Position numbers and translations under genes: made by a program. The notes under the pieces were generated by a model. The model was not told the origin of the DNA. It did not search any database and saw nothing but the letters and a program-made list of their open reading frames with translations. From positions 116,969-180,968 of the forward strand of contig NZ_VIRL01000018.1 in the NCBI RefSeq assembly GCF_006874465.1: 64,000 bases of DNA, read 5' to 3'. Positions 35,317 to 46,624 of this stretch are shown in pieces (within the stretch, counting starts at the first letter, position 1; each line of letters begins with the position of its first letter). Source of the stretch: Microbispora bryophytorum (GTDB lineage Bacteria; Actinomycetota; Actinomycetes; Streptosporangiales; Streptosporangiaceae).

Positions 35317-37425
35317 GTGAAACTCTCAAAAACGCTGTTCCCGGGCATGGTGGCGGCCATCGCGCTCGTCCCGCTCGCGCTGACGGCGGCCCCCGCCTCC
35401 GCGGCCCCCGGCGGAGACCCCGATCTGCCCTGGCGTCGTGACCACTGGCCCCAGGTCCAGCCCTGGCAGCGCGACCAGCCGGACGAGGCGCAGGCCCTGC
35501 GTGGCCGCGCGTCGCGGGTCGTCGCGCCGATCGACCCGCAGAACTGGAAGAACCCCGACCACATGACGTGGACGGACTACAAGAAGATCCCGGGCACCGA
35601 CTGGGCGAACCCCGCCGTGAAGGGCTCGGCGCGCACCTTCAAGGGCGCGCTCGTGCTGGTGGACTACCCCAACCAGCCGTTCGTGGTCACCCAGCCGCAG
35701 AACTCGACCGTCTTCGGCAACCCCAGCTCCCAGGCCCACGACATCCCCCGTGACCAGGTCGCCAAGTTCTACCAGGACTTCCTCAACACCCCCGGCCAGC
35801 TCAACCAGGGCCACACCCTGCACGAGTACTGGATGGAGGACTCCGGCGGCCGGTACGGCGTCGACCTCACCGCGTTCGGCCCCTACACCATGCCGGGCAA
35901 GTCGCACGAGTACGCGATGGAGTACCAGCGCGACGCCTGCCCGGCGGGGGACAACTGCAACAGGAACCTGCGCACGGACGGCAAGGCCGCCTGGCTCGCC
36001 GACGTCGGCCAGGACGTCGCCTCCCAGTTCGACTTCGTCTTCTACCTGAGCGCCGGCCAGGACGAGTCGTCGACCTGGCAGGAGTTCGGCATGATGAAGT
36101 TCCCCACCAAGGAGGACGTCACCGACGACTTCGGCCCGCCGGACCCGGGCCTGCCCAACTGGTCCAAGACCCGCTACGTGGACTGGACGTCCTGGGCCGC
36201 CGGCTCGACGTTCTGGCCCAACGCGAACATCGGCGTCGACTCCGTCCAGGCCGAGAGCTCCGGCCAGGGGGTCTTCGCCCACGAGTTCAGCCACATCCTG
36301 GGCGTCCTGGACAACTACAACAACCCGTACGGCAACCCGCCGGTCCGGTCCTACACCGGCATCTGGGAGATGCTCAGCCGCGGCAGCTTCAACGGTCCCG
36401 GCGGCCCGCACAGCCGCTGGCTGATTCCGCCGACGGCGGGAGCCTCGATGGGCGCCCAGCACATGCTGCGCAACAAGATCAAGCTGAACATGGTGGACGA
36501 GCAGAACATCCTGCGCCTGTCGCGTGAGGCGCTGCGCGACTCCGGCATGGTCGTCGCCAAGGTGACCGCGCGCGAGATCCAGCCGGGCAAGAACGGCCTG
36601 ACGGGCGTCAACGTCTCCTTCGACACCGGAGACAAGTCCACCGGGTCGTGCAACCAGCGGACCGACCCGCTCTGCGACGGCGGCGGCTACGACAACTACA
36701 CCGTGGAGGTCGTCGACCGGATCGGCAGCGACTCCTTCACTCCCGACTCCGGCGTGCTCCTGGCCAAGACCAAGGACCAGGACCGGGCGCCGTTCGAGTG
36801 GGTGATCGACGCCAACCCGCAGGACATCGACATGACCGACTACGTGCTGCCCGACAGCACCGAGGTCCCGATCACGATCGGCGACTACCGGCAGCTCGCC
36901 GACGCCCTCTTCCACGCGGGCACCGACTCGGGCAGCGAGTACGAGTACGTGGACCAGGCCAACCGCCTGCACTTCTACGTTACCGACGTGCAGCGCGACG
37001 CCAAGGGGATCCTGTCGTACACGGTGGCGATCAAGTCCCTCGACGGCGCGGGCCCGCAGAAGCGGGGCGTGAAGCTGCTCCCGGGCGCGGGCGTCCCCGC
37101 CGCGCAGAAGGGCGTGTCGATGTGCAGCTTCCCGCTGTCCAACACCGGCAAGGCCGCCTCCGTTCAGGGGCAGCACCCCGAGGACGTCAGGACGTACCTT
37201 AACGGTGACGTCTACCGGCTGAAGGCCGAGGCCGAAGGGAACGGCTGGACCACGATCACGCCCAACGCCCTCGCGGCCGTCGACTTCGGCGGCAAGAAGA
37301 CCGTCACCGTCTTCGCCCAGCAGTCCGCGGGCGGCAGCCGGCACGCCACGGTGAAGCTCACGGCCACCTCCGAGAGCGACCCGACCAAGACGACGACCGC
37401 CACCTGCCACGTCAACGCCGTCTGA
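35317..37425 (+). CDS. M6-family secreted metalloprotease (immune inhibitor A-like)
   Basis: 702 residues, exported. Signal peptide ending near AAPASAAPG, then a propeptide-like stretch and the M6 catalytic region: TFKGALVLVDYPNQPFV, HEYWMEDSGGRYG, and the zinc motif HEFSH at 322-326 followed by YTGIWEMLSRGSF, the met-turn region. The C-terminal half is beta-rich. M6 enzymes degrade extracellular proteins. GTG 35317 is the start; TATAGC about 10 bases upstream may be its -10 box. A strong terminator follows. Confidence 0.93.
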   Translation: MKLSKTLFPGMVAAIALVPLALTAAPASAAPGGDPDLPWRRDHWPQVQPWQRDQPDEAQALRGRASRVVAPIDPQNWKNPDHMTWTDYKKIPGTDWANPAVKGSARTFKGALVLVDYPNQPFVVTQPQNSTVFGNPSSQAHDIPRDQVAKFYQDFLNTPGQLNQGHTLHEYWMEDSGGRYGVDLTAFGPYTMPGKSHEYAMEYQRDACPAGDNCNRNLRTDGKAAWLADVGQDVASQFDFVFYLSAGQDESSTWQEFGMMKFPTKEDVTDDFGPPDPGLPNWSKTRYVDWTSWAAGSTFWPNANIGVDSVQAESSGQGVFAHEFSHILGVLDNYNNPYGNPPVRSYTGIWEMLSRGSFNGPGGPHSRWLIPPTAGASMGAQHMLRNKIKLNMVDEQNILRLSREALRDSGMVVAKVTAREIQPGKNGLTGVNVSFDTGDKSTGSCNQRTDPLCDGGGYDNYTVEVVDRIGSDSFTPDSGVLLAKTKDQDRAPFEWVIDANPQDIDMTDYVLPDSTEVPITIGDYRQLADALFHAGTDSGSEYEYVDQANRLHFYVTDVQRDAKGILSYTVAIKSLDGAGPQKRGVKLLPGAGVPAAQKGVSMCSFPLSNTGKAASVQGQHPEDVRTYLNGDVYRLKAEAEGNGWTTITPNALAAVDFGGKKTVTVFAQQSAGGSRHATVKLTATSESDPTKTTTATCHVNAV

Positions 37426-37440
37426 CGTCCCGCACGAGGA

Positions 37441-37473
37441 AGGCCCTTCCGGACGATCCGTCCGGAAGGGCCT
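37441..37473. terminator. Long hairpin between the M6 protease and purL
   Basis: 15-base perfect stem (AGGCCCTTCCGGACG with CGTCCGGAAGGGCCT) and 3-base loop, between two convergent genes, so probably bidirectional. Confidence 0.85.
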
Positions 37474-37487
37474 GCACTCGATCGGAA

Positions 37488-39743
<2,256 letters not shown>

Positions 39744-39763
39744 AGGTCGCTCACCGCTCCCCA

Positions 39764-40447
39764 TCACGCGTTCACCAGCCGCTTCAAGATAGAGGTGAAG
39801 AAGTGCCGGCCGTCCACGCTCGGCGCGCCGGTCAGGTCCTCGACCGCGTGCTCGGGGTGGGGCATGAGGCCGACGACGTTCCCGGCCTCGTTGGTGATCC
39901 CCGCGATGTCGTTGAGCGAGCCGTTGGGGTTGCCGCCCGCGTAGCGGAAGACCACCCGGCCCTCGCTCTCCAGCGCCGCGAGTGTTTCCGCGTCGGCCAC
40001 GTAACGGCCCTCGCCGTGCTTGATCGGCAGCACGATCTCCTGGCCGTCCGCGAAGTCCGCCGTCCACGCCGTACGCGTGCTCTCCACGCGGATGCGCTGG
40101 TCGCGGCAGATGTAGTGGAGGCCCTCGTTGCGGGTCAGCGCGCCCGGCAGCAGGTGCGCCTCGCAGAGGATCTGGAAGCCGTTGCAGGTGCCGAGCACGG
40201 GCAGCCCGGACCGGGCGGCCGGGATCAGCTCGGTCATGAGAGGGGAGAACCGGGAGATCGCCCCGCAGCGAAGATAGTCGCCGTAGGAGAACCCACCGGG
40301 AAGGAAGACGGCGTCGACTCCCTTGAGGTCGTGGTCGGCGTGCCACAGGGGCACCGCCTCCGCTCCGGCCAGCCGTACGGCTCGCGCGGCGTCCTGGTCG
40401 TCGAGTGTTCCGGGGAAGGTGACGACGCCCACCCGGGCAGCGCTCAT
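39764..40447 (-). CDS. purQ: Phosphoribosylformylglycinamidine synthase subunit PurQ
   Basis: 227 residues. Class I glutamine amidotransferase that gives ammonia to PurL. Nucleophile Cys in [17 protein letters not shown]; the His-Glu of the triad lie in [27 protein letters not shown] is conserved. ATG 40447 has GGAGGG upstream. It is 20 bases ahead of purL and needs PurS to form the active complex. Confidence 0.96.
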   Translation of the reverse strand: MSAARVGVVTFPGTLDDQDAARAVRLAGAEAVPLWHADHDLKGVDAVFLPGGFSYGDYLRCGAISRFSPLMTELIPAARSGLPVLGTCNGFQILCEAHLLPGALTRNEGLHYICRDQRIRVESTRTAWTADFADGQEIVLPIKHGEGRYVADAETLAALESEGRVVFRYAGGNPNGSLNDIAGITNEAGNVVGLMPHPEHAVEDLTGAPSVDGRHFFTSILKRLVNA

Positions 40448-40629
40448 GACAGTTTTCCCTCCAAGGGTCCCCGCCAAGCCGTACGCCACCGTCATCTGGC
40501 CGGACGGCGGTCTGTGGCGGTACACCACAGGGTATCGGAGCCGCCAAACCGGATCCCCTGCGGAGGCTCACTTCCGATCACACGTCACGCCGGGCTCCCC
40601 GAGCCCGGCGTGGTGCGGAGCCGGGGTGC

Positions 40630-41079
40630 TCAGACCCCGGCGAGATGACGGTCGAGAGTGAGGTGACGGGCGATGGAGTCCTCGTCCCAGTCGAGTTCCT
40701 TGCTCAGGCGCACGGTCGTGCCGCGCCCGGGCGTGATGTCGAACGACAGATCGTCCACGACGGCGCGCATTATCAGAATGCCCCGGCCGTTCTCGGTCTC
40801 CGCCGGCGGGTACTGGCGGGGAATCATGTGCAGCCCCTCGCCTTCGTCGGCGACGCGCAGCTCGCAGCGGCCGTTGCCTATGGTCGCCATGACCTCGTAG
40901 CGGTTGGCTGGACCACCGTGGCGCACCGCGTTGGCGCACGCCTCGGAAGTCGCCAGGAGTATGTCGGACACGCACTCTTCGGTCACCCCGAGAGACCGCA
41001 GCGCGTCGCCCACCACTCGACGGACCATCGGGATGCCGATGGCATCCCGTGGCATCGCCAGTGAAAACTCAATATCCAC
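40630..41079 (-). CDS. RsbW-like ATP-binding protein (anti-sigma-type kinase)
   Basis: 149 residues of the GHKL/HATPase fold. N-box: LLATSEACANAVRHGG; G1: ELRVADEGEGL; G2: NGRGILIMRAVVDDLS. Such proteins usually bind sigma factors or phosphorylate STAS antagonists. GTG 41079 is the start with GGAGGGG upstream. It lies between purS and purQ, an odd place for a regulatory kinase, separated by 174 bases from purS and 182 from purQ, so it may have its own promoter. A possible partner is the STAS protein at 14.1 kb, though that one lacks the phospho-serine. Confidence 0.9.
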   Translation of the reverse strand: MDIEFSLAMPRDAIGIPMVRRVVGDALRSLGVTEECVSDILLATSEACANAVRHGGPANRYEVMATIGNGRCELRVADEGEGLHMIPRQYPPAETENGRGILIMRAVVDDLSFDITPGRGTTVRLSKELDWDEDSIARHLTLDRHLAGV

Positions 41080-41253
41080 CGGACCCCTCCCCGGTGTCGA
41101 AGGTCACCAAGGTAGGCTTCCCCGATGAATCAGGGCTAACCGCAAAATCACGTCCGCGTTATTCAGGACGCACGGGATAGGTGGGTTCGAGACGGACCGA
41201 TGCCTGATTAGGGGTAGACAAGCCGCGGAAACAGTGGTGTGAAATGCGCCACT

Positions 41254-41499
41254 TCACCCCTCGACGCGGATCGTGAAGTCCTCGATGACCGTGTTCGCGA
41301 GCAGGGTTTCGGCCATCTTTCGGACATCCGAAAGTGCGGCCTCGTCGGCCGGGCCGTCCAACTCCAGCTCGAACCGCTTGCCCTGCCGTACCCCGGAGAC
41401 CCCGGCGAAGCCGAGTCGCGGCAGCGCCCGGGCGATCGCCTGGCCCTGCGGGTCGAGGATCTCCGGCTTGAGCATGACGTCGACGATGACGCGCGCCAC
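41254..41499 (-). CDS. purS: Phosphoribosylformylglycinamidine synthase subunit PurS
   Basis: 81 residues, the usual size. Small structural subunit that joins PurL and PurQ. Pattern RVIVDVMLKPEILDPQGQAI, then GFAGVSGVRQGKRFELEL and LLANTVIEDFTIRVEG. GTG 41499 is preceded by GGAGGAAC. First gene of the purS/Q/L block. Confidence 0.96.
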   Translation of the reverse strand: MARVIVDVMLKPEILDPQGQAIARALPRLGFAGVSGVRQGKRFELELDGPADEAALSDVRKMAETLLANTVIEDFTIRVEG

Positions 41500-41855
41500 G
41501 ATGTTCCTCCAATTCGAATGAGGGCCCGCCGATTCGGGGAGGTCCGCCCGTTCGGGGGTCCGTTTGGGCCAAGCCTAGTGCCGCCTCGCCGGCTCGTCCC
41601 CGACGGGCCGGGATGCCGCGCCGGGCGGGTGTCCCGCCGCTCCCGGGACGCGGCGCCCGGGTGTGGCGTCGCACAGTCCGGGAATCGGAAGAGGTATGGA
41701 CGGGCGGGCGGGGCCTTGCGCCAAGGGGCGTGACTTCTGCCACGATGTCCACATATGCGCCCGGTCGCCCACCCCAGCGGCCGTACGCCCGACGACCCGG
41801 CCGTCCTGCGGGGGTGACCCCACCCGCGGGGGCCCGACACGCACAGGAGTGGCAC
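41500..41855. other. Divergent intergenic region between purS and the E1 alpha gene
   Basis: About 356 bases carrying the two promoters in opposite directions. No gene is supported; the open frame through it has no protein-like character. No clear -35/-10 pair or operator was found. Confidence 0.5.
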
Positions 41856-42947
41856 GTGACAGCCGACGCCCCTCGTGGTGTAGACGCACCCCCGGAACTC
41901 GTCCAACTGCTCACCCCGGAAGGGGAGCGGGTCGAGCATCCCGACTACGACATCGAGCTGACCGCCGAGGAGGTCCGCTCCCTCTACCGTGACCTGGTCC
42001 TCGTCCGCCGCGTTGACCTGGAGGCCGTCGCGCTCCAGCGACAGGGAGAGCTCGGCATCTGGGCGTCCCTGCTCGGGCAGGAGGCGGCCCAGATCGGCTC
42101 AGGCCGGGCGCTCACCGACGCCGACATGGCCTTCCCCACCTACCGAGAGCACGGCGTGGCCTGGTGCCGCGACGTCGACCCGGTCAAGCTGCTCGGCCTG
42201 TTCCGCGGCGTGAGCAACGGCGGGTGGGACCCGGCGGAGCACAACTTCCACCTCTACACGATCGTCATCGGCTCCCAGGCCCTGCACGCGGTCGGCTACG
42301 CCATGGGCATCCAGCGCGACGGCGCCGAGGCGGCCACCATCGTCTACTTCGGCGACGGCGCGACCTCCCAGGGCGACGTGAACGAGGCCTTCATCTGGGC
42401 CTCGGTGTTCAACGCCCCCATCGTGTTCTTCTGCCAGAACAACCAGTGGGCCATCTCCGAGCCGCTGGAGAAGCAGTCGAAGATCCCGCTCTACAAGAGG
42501 GCGTCCGGCTTCGGCTTCCCCGGGATCCGCGTGGACGGCAACGACGTGTTCGCCTGCCTCGCCGCGACCCGTCGCGCGCTGCAGAACGCCCGCGACGGGC
42601 AGGGGCCGACGCTGATCGAGGCGTTCACCTACCGGATGGGCGCGCACACCACCTCCGACGACCCCACCCGCTACCGGCTCGCCCACGAGCTGGAGGCGTG
42701 GAAGCTGAAGGACCCCATCGAGCGGGTCAAGGCGTACCTGTTCAAGAACCAGCTCGCCGACCAGGAGTTCTTCGAGAAGATCGACGCCGAGGCCGACGCG
42801 CTCGGCAAGGACGTGCGAAGCCGGTGCCTGGCGCTGCCCGACCCACCACCCCGGGCTATCTTTGATCACGTGTACGCCGGAGCCCATGCACTCCTCGACG
42901 AGGAACGCGAGCAGTACCTGACCTACCTGGCGGGGTTCGAACGATGA
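41856..42947 (+). CDS. 2-oxoacid dehydrogenase E1 alpha subunit
   Basis: 363 residues. Thiamine-diphosphate enzyme decarboxylating pyruvate or branched-chain 2-oxoacids. TPP motif GDG (166-168)...QNN (194-196), preceded by LGQEAAQIG and FPTYREHG. GTG 41856 has AGGAG upstream; the frame is open for 240 bases before it without protein character. The stop overlaps the E1 beta start by 4 bases. Whether it is pyruvate or branched-chain specific is not decided by sequence; vdh in the same window favours the latter. Confidence 0.93.
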   Translation: MTADAPRGVDAPPELVQLLTPEGERVEHPDYDIELTAEEVRSLYRDLVLVRRVDLEAVALQRQGELGIWASLLGQEAAQIGSGRALTDADMAFPTYREHGVAWCRDVDPVKLLGLFRGVSNGGWDPAEHNFHLYTIVIGSQALHAVGYAMGIQRDGAEAATIVYFGDGATSQGDVNEAFIWASVFNAPIVFFCQNNQWAISEPLEKQSKIPLYKRASGFGFPGIRVDGNDVFACLAATRRALQNARDGQGPTLIEAFTYRMGAHTTSDDPTRYRLAHELEAWKLKDPIERVKAYLFKNQLADQEFFEKIDAEADALGKDVRSRCLALPDPPPRAIFDHVYAGAHALLDEEREQYLTYLAGFER

Positions 42948-43918
42948 CCACACTCACTCTCGCCAAGGCATTGAACGAGGGCCTCCGCCGCTCGATGGAG
43001 GACGACCCCAAGGTGCTCGTGATGGGAGAGGACGTCGGCAAGCTCGGCGGCGTCTTCCGTGTCACCGACGGCCTGCAGAAGGACTTCGGCGAGGACCGCG
43101 TGATCGACACGCCGCTCGCCGAGTCGGGCATCATCGGGACGGCGATCGGCCTGGCCCTGCGCGGCTACCGGCCGGTCTGCGAGATCCAGTTCGACGGGTT
43201 CGTGTTCCCGGCCGCCGACCAGATCATCACCCAGCTGGCCAAGATGCCGCTGCGGTCGCTCGGCACGCTCAAGCTGCCGGTCGTCGTACGCATCCCCTTT
43301 GGCGGCGGCATCGGGGCGGTCGAGCACCACTCGGAGTCGCCCGAGGCGTACTTCACCCACACGGCGGGCCTGCGGGTGGTGGCGTGCTCCAACCCGGTGG
43401 ACGCCTACACGATGATCCAGGACGCCGTCCGCTGCGACGACCCGATCATCTTCTTCGAGCCCAAGCGCCGTTACTGGGACAAGGCCGACATCGACCTCGC
43501 CGCCCCCGGCCTGGCGCTCGACCGCGCCCGCACCGTACGGCAGGGCCGCGACATCACGCTGATCGCGTACGGGCCGATGGTGAAGACCTGCCTGGAGGCC
43601 GCCGCGGCGGCGGAGGAGGACGGGCGGGACATCGAGGTCATCGACCTGCGCTCGCTTAACCCTCTCGACGTGGACGTCCTGACCGAGTCCGTGACGCGGA
43701 CCGGGCGGTGCGTCGTCGCCCACGAGGCCCCCGTCTTCACCGGCTTCGGGGCCGAGCTGGCGGCGCGGATCACCGAGCGCTGCTTCTACAGTCTGGAGGC
43801 GCCCGTGCTGCGGGTCGGCGGGTTCTCCACGCCCTACCCGCCGTCGCGGCTGGAGGACCACTACCTGCCCGACCTGGACCGCGTGCTCGACGCCGTGGAC
43901 CGCTCGTTCGCGTACTGA
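42944..43918 (+). CDS. 2-oxoacid dehydrogenase E1 beta subunit
   Basis: 324 residues, standard length. Forms the E1 alpha2beta2 heterotetramer. Motifs: VLVMGEDVGKLGGVFRVTDGL, TPLAESGIIGTAIGLAL, RIPFGGGIGAVEHHSESPEA, PKRRYWDKADI, HEAPVFTGFGAELAARI. ATG 42944 overlaps the alpha stop (ATGA). The E2 gene follows 16 bases later. Confidence 0.95.
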   Translation: MTTLTLAKALNEGLRRSMEDDPKVLVMGEDVGKLGGVFRVTDGLQKDFGEDRVIDTPLAESGIIGTAIGLALRGYRPVCEIQFDGFVFPAADQIITQLAKMPLRSLGTLKLPVVVRIPFGGGIGAVEHHSESPEAYFTHTAGLRVVACSNPVDAYTMIQDAVRCDDPIIFFEPKRRYWDKADIDLAAPGLALDRARTVRQGRDITLIAYGPMVKTCLEAAAAAEEDGRDIEVIDLRSLNPLDVDVLTESVTRTGRCVVAHEAPVFTGFGAELAARITERCFYSLEAPVLRVGGFSTPYPPSRLEDHYLPDLDRVLDAVDRSFAY

Positions 43919-43934
43919 GGGGGAGGGACTTCTC

Positions 43935-45341
43935 ATGCTCCGTGAGTTCAGACTCCCCGACGTGGGCGAGGGGCTGACCGAGGCCGAGATCGTCAGGTGG
44001 CACGTGGCCCCGGGCGACTCGGTGAAGATCAACCAGACGATCGTCGAGATCGAGACGGCCAAGGCCGTCGTCGAGCTGCCGTGCCCCTACGAGGGCACCG
44101 TCTCCGCCCTGATGGCCGGCGAGGGTCAGACCGTCGACGTCGGCGCCCCGATCATCGCGGTCGAGGACGGCGCGGGCGGTGACGGCGCGGGTGGTGGTGG
44201 CGCCGTCGCGGGCCGGGAGGCGCTGGCGGACGACATGGTGCCGGACGCGCGCAACGGCGCTCCGGCGAAGGAGCAGCGCCAGCCGGTGCTGGTCGGCTAC
44301 GGCGTCAAGACGAGCGCCACCCGCCGCCGTCCCCGCAAACCGGCCGCTTCTGCTTCGGTAGTTTCCGCGCCGGCCGCTTCTGTTCCGGCCGGTGCGGCAC
44401 GGGGTGTCGACGCAGGTGTTCGTGCGGCGGAAGATGTTCCTGCGACGCAGGACAACGGCTCCGCCGTGTCCACACGGGCGCGCGCCCTGGCCAAGCCGCC
44501 GGTCCGCAAGCTCGCCAAGGACCTGGGCGTCGACCTGACGACCCTCACCGGCACCGGCCCCCAGGGATCGATCACCCGGGCCGACGTGGAGACCGCGGTC
44601 GCGGCGCCCGCGCCTGTTCCGGCCGCGGCGCGGCGGGAATCCGGGGCGCGGGAGGAGCGCATCCCGGTCAAGGGGGTCAGGAAGGCGACCGCGCAGGCGA
44701 TGGTGACCAGCGCGTTCTCGGCCCCGCACGTGACCGAGTGGCTGCAGGTCGACGTGACCGAGACGATGGAGGCGGTCCGGCGGCTGCGTACGCTGCCCGA
44801 GTTCGCCGAGGTCAAGGTCTCCCCGCTGCTTCTCGTGGCGAAGGCCCTGATCACCGCGGTGAAACGGCACCCGATGGCCAACGCCACGTGGACCGGCGAG
44901 GAGATCGTGGTCAAGCACTACGTGAACCTCGGCATCGCCGCCGCCACCGATCGCGGCTTGATCGTGCCGAACGTCAAGGACGCCGACGTGATGTCGCTGC
45001 CCGAGCTCGCCAGGGCACTGGGCGAGCTCACCGAGCGGGCGCGGGCCGGCAAGTGCCAGCCCGCCGAGCTGAGCGGCGGCACGATCACGATCACCAACGT
45101 GGGCGTCTTCGGCGTCGACGCCGGCACGCCGATCCTCAACCCCGGGGAGGTGGCGATCCTCGCCGTGGGCCAGATCAGGGACATGCCCTGGGTGGTCGAC
45201 GGGCAGCTCGCGGTCCGCAAGGTCACCACCCTGGCGCTGTCGTTCGACCACCGCGTGGTCGACGGCGAGCTGGGGTCGTACGTCCTGCGCGACGTGGGCG
45301 CCATGCTGGAAGACCCTCTCCGCATGCTCGCCTGGAGCTGA
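43935..45341 (+). CDS. 2-oxoacid dehydrogenase E2, dihydrolipoyl acyltransferase
   Basis: 468 residues. One lipoyl domain at 1-77 with lipoyl Lys43 (ETAKAVVELP), an Ala/Pro/Val-rich flexible linker with low-complexity character (about 78-180), a peripheral E3-binding domain (VRKLAKDLGVDLTTLTGTGP) and the catalytic core. The active site is His439/Asp443 in FDHRVVDGE. It transfers acyl groups to CoA and forms the core of the complex; E3 would be LpdA at 8.6-10.0 kb. ATG 43935 follows GGAGGGA. Confidence 0.95.
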   Translation: MLREFRLPDVGEGLTEAEIVRWHVAPGDSVKINQTIVEIETAKAVVELPCPYEGTVSALMAGEGQTVDVGAPIIAVEDGAGGDGAGGGGAVAGREALADDMVPDARNGAPAKEQRQPVLVGYGVKTSATRRRPRKPAASASVVSAPAASVPAGAARGVDAGVRAAEDVPATQDNGSAVSTRARALAKPPVRKLAKDLGVDLTTLTGTGPQGSITRADVETAVAAPAPVPAAARRESGAREERIPVKGVRKATAQAMVTSAFSAPHVTEWLQVDVTETMEAVRRLRTLPEFAEVKVSPLLLVAKALITAVKRHPMANATWTGEEIVVKHYVNLGIAAATDRGLIVPNVKDADVMSLPELARALGELTERARAGKCQPAELSGGTITITNVGVFGVDAGTPILNPGEVAILAVGQIRDMPWVVDGQLAVRKVTTLALSFDHRVVDGELGSYVLRDVGAMLEDPLRMLAWS

Positions 45342-45412
45342 GCGGGGACCACTCAAGTCGGATGCAAGATCCGAACCAGTGAGGCGCAAGCTCGGCTTTC
45401 TACCGTTCGCGT

Positions 45413-45655
45413 GTGATCCTCATACTGAGCGACCGGGAGGACACCACCGTGCGCCGTGTCCTTCCGGAGATCGAGCGCCGGGGCGTGCCTGTGACCTGGT
45501 GCGGCACTGGTGAGTCCGCCGCCAGGTCACGGGTGACCGCGACCTTCGGAGGCGAGCACCTCCTCCCGGAGGTCGATCCGGACGGCGCGCCGGCGCCGGT
45601 GGAGAAGCGCGCCGGGCCGCTGGTCAGAGACGCCGCCGCCTGGGCGGCGGCATGA
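45413..45655 (+). CDS. Small protein resembling a pre-ATP-grasp domain of RiPP maturases
   Basis: 80 residues from GTG 45413. The first 50 (ILILSDREDTTVRRVLPEIE, RRGVPVTWC, RVTATFGG) recall the N-terminal domain of MvdD/TgmB-type ATP-grasp peptide maturases, but the ATP-grasp domain itself is absent and the chain ends in an Ala-rich tail. TACCGT six bases before the GTG could be a -10 box, so the mRNA may be leaderless. Its stop overlaps the next start (ATGA). It may be a remnant or a stand-alone domain; similarity is by pattern only. Confidence 0.55.
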   Translation: MILILSDREDTTVRRVLPEIERRGVPVTWCGTGESAARSRVTATFGGEHLLPEVDPDGAPAPVEKRAGPLVRDAAAWAAA

Positions 45656-45978
45656 CCGCCGTGCCGGTGACGGCGTTCGCCGCGGTCCTCACGGTCGACC
45701 GCGTGCGCCTGCGCGTCGCCGAGGCGCTCATGCTGCTGCCCAGGCGGCCGTACGGCGATCGCGACGTCCACGACGAGATCGTCGAGCAGTGCCTGCTGAT
45801 GAACGAGACGCTGGAGGACGGCGAGCCCCTCGGCGACGGCTATCTGACCGGGATCGTGCTGGAGCGCCGGGCGGGGCGGGACGACCCGGAGACGCTGGCC
45901 GCGGCGGGGGAGACCGCCTTCGGCGAGTGGCTCGCCGACCGGCGCAGACGGGCCTCCATCGAGTGGCACTGGCTGTGA
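45652..45978 (+). CDS. Small hypothetical protein coupled to the previous gene
   Basis: 108 residues. ATG 45652 overlaps the preceding stop by 4 bases. Soluble, helical, acidic middle (DRDVHDEIVEQCLLMNETLED) and ending in RRRASIEWHWL. No family recognised. The tight coupling implies that the two small proteins act together, perhaps as leftovers of a peptide-modification locus. Confidence 0.6.
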   Translation: MTAVPVTAFAAVLTVDRVRLRVAEALMLLPRRPYGDRDVHDEIVEQCLLMNETLEDGEPLGDGYLTGIVLERRAGRDDPETLAAAGETAFGEWLADRRRRASIEWHWL

Positions 45979-46077
45979 GGACCTGACTGAGCGCGGGCGA
46001 CGGCCGGACGCCGGGCATCGGCGGGCGGGCCGGCCGTCGCCGCGTCCCGGGTCCGGGGAGGACCCCGGGACCTCCCG

Positions 46078-46485
46078 TCAGGCGGCGTCGAGAGCTTCGG
46101 TGATCTTGCGGGCCATGTCGGCCATGGTGGGGCCGGGCTCGCCCTTCTGGGCCCGGGCGGCCGCTTCGACGGCGACGAGGACGGTGCTGCGGAAGTTGTC
46201 GGCCTCGGCCGGCCCCTGCCGCTTGAGCAGGTGCACGGACGCCGTCAGGGCCGGCAGCACACGGTCGGCGAGTTCGGCGACGGACTTGCCGCTCAGGTCC
46301 ATACCCGTCGACTTGTCGGCGAGCACGTGCCCGACGAGGCCGGTCGCGGAGGCCAGGGCGATGGAGCCCTGGGTGGCGACCTTGTGGGGCGAGCCGGTGG
46401 CGCCGGCGGCGGCCAGCAGCGAGACGGCGCCGTAGGCGGCGGTCCGCAGGGTGATCTTGTCCTGGTCGGTGAGGGTGACGGACAT
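46078..46485 (-). CDS. Conserved hypothetical protein
   Basis: 135 residues. All-helical, with a hydrophobic Ala/Gly-rich first third (LRTAAYGAVSLLAAAGATG; ALASATGLVGHVL) and a charged C-terminal half (MADMARKITEALDAA). Looks like a soluble or peripherally membrane-bound helical bundle. I recall similar proteins in actinomycetes but no function. Ends 99 bases from the convergent small gene, starts 139 bases from the serine hydrolase gene on the same strand. Confidence 0.7.
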   Translation of the reverse strand: MSVTLTDQDKITLRTAAYGAVSLLAAAGATGSPHKVATQGSIALASATGLVGHVLADKSTGMDLSGKSVAELADRVLPALTASVHLLKRQGPAEADNFRSTVLVAVEAAARAQKGEPGPTMADMARKITEALDAA

Positions 46486-46624
46486 GGTCGCGTGGTCCTT
46501 TACATCTGATGCACGGATGGGGGAAGGGGCCCGCCGATGCCCGGGAAAGGGCTTGGGGCGGGCATGAGGGGGCTGAGGGGCTGAGGGGGGCTGAGGGCGG
46601 GTCTGCCGGGACGCGGGCCCGGTG

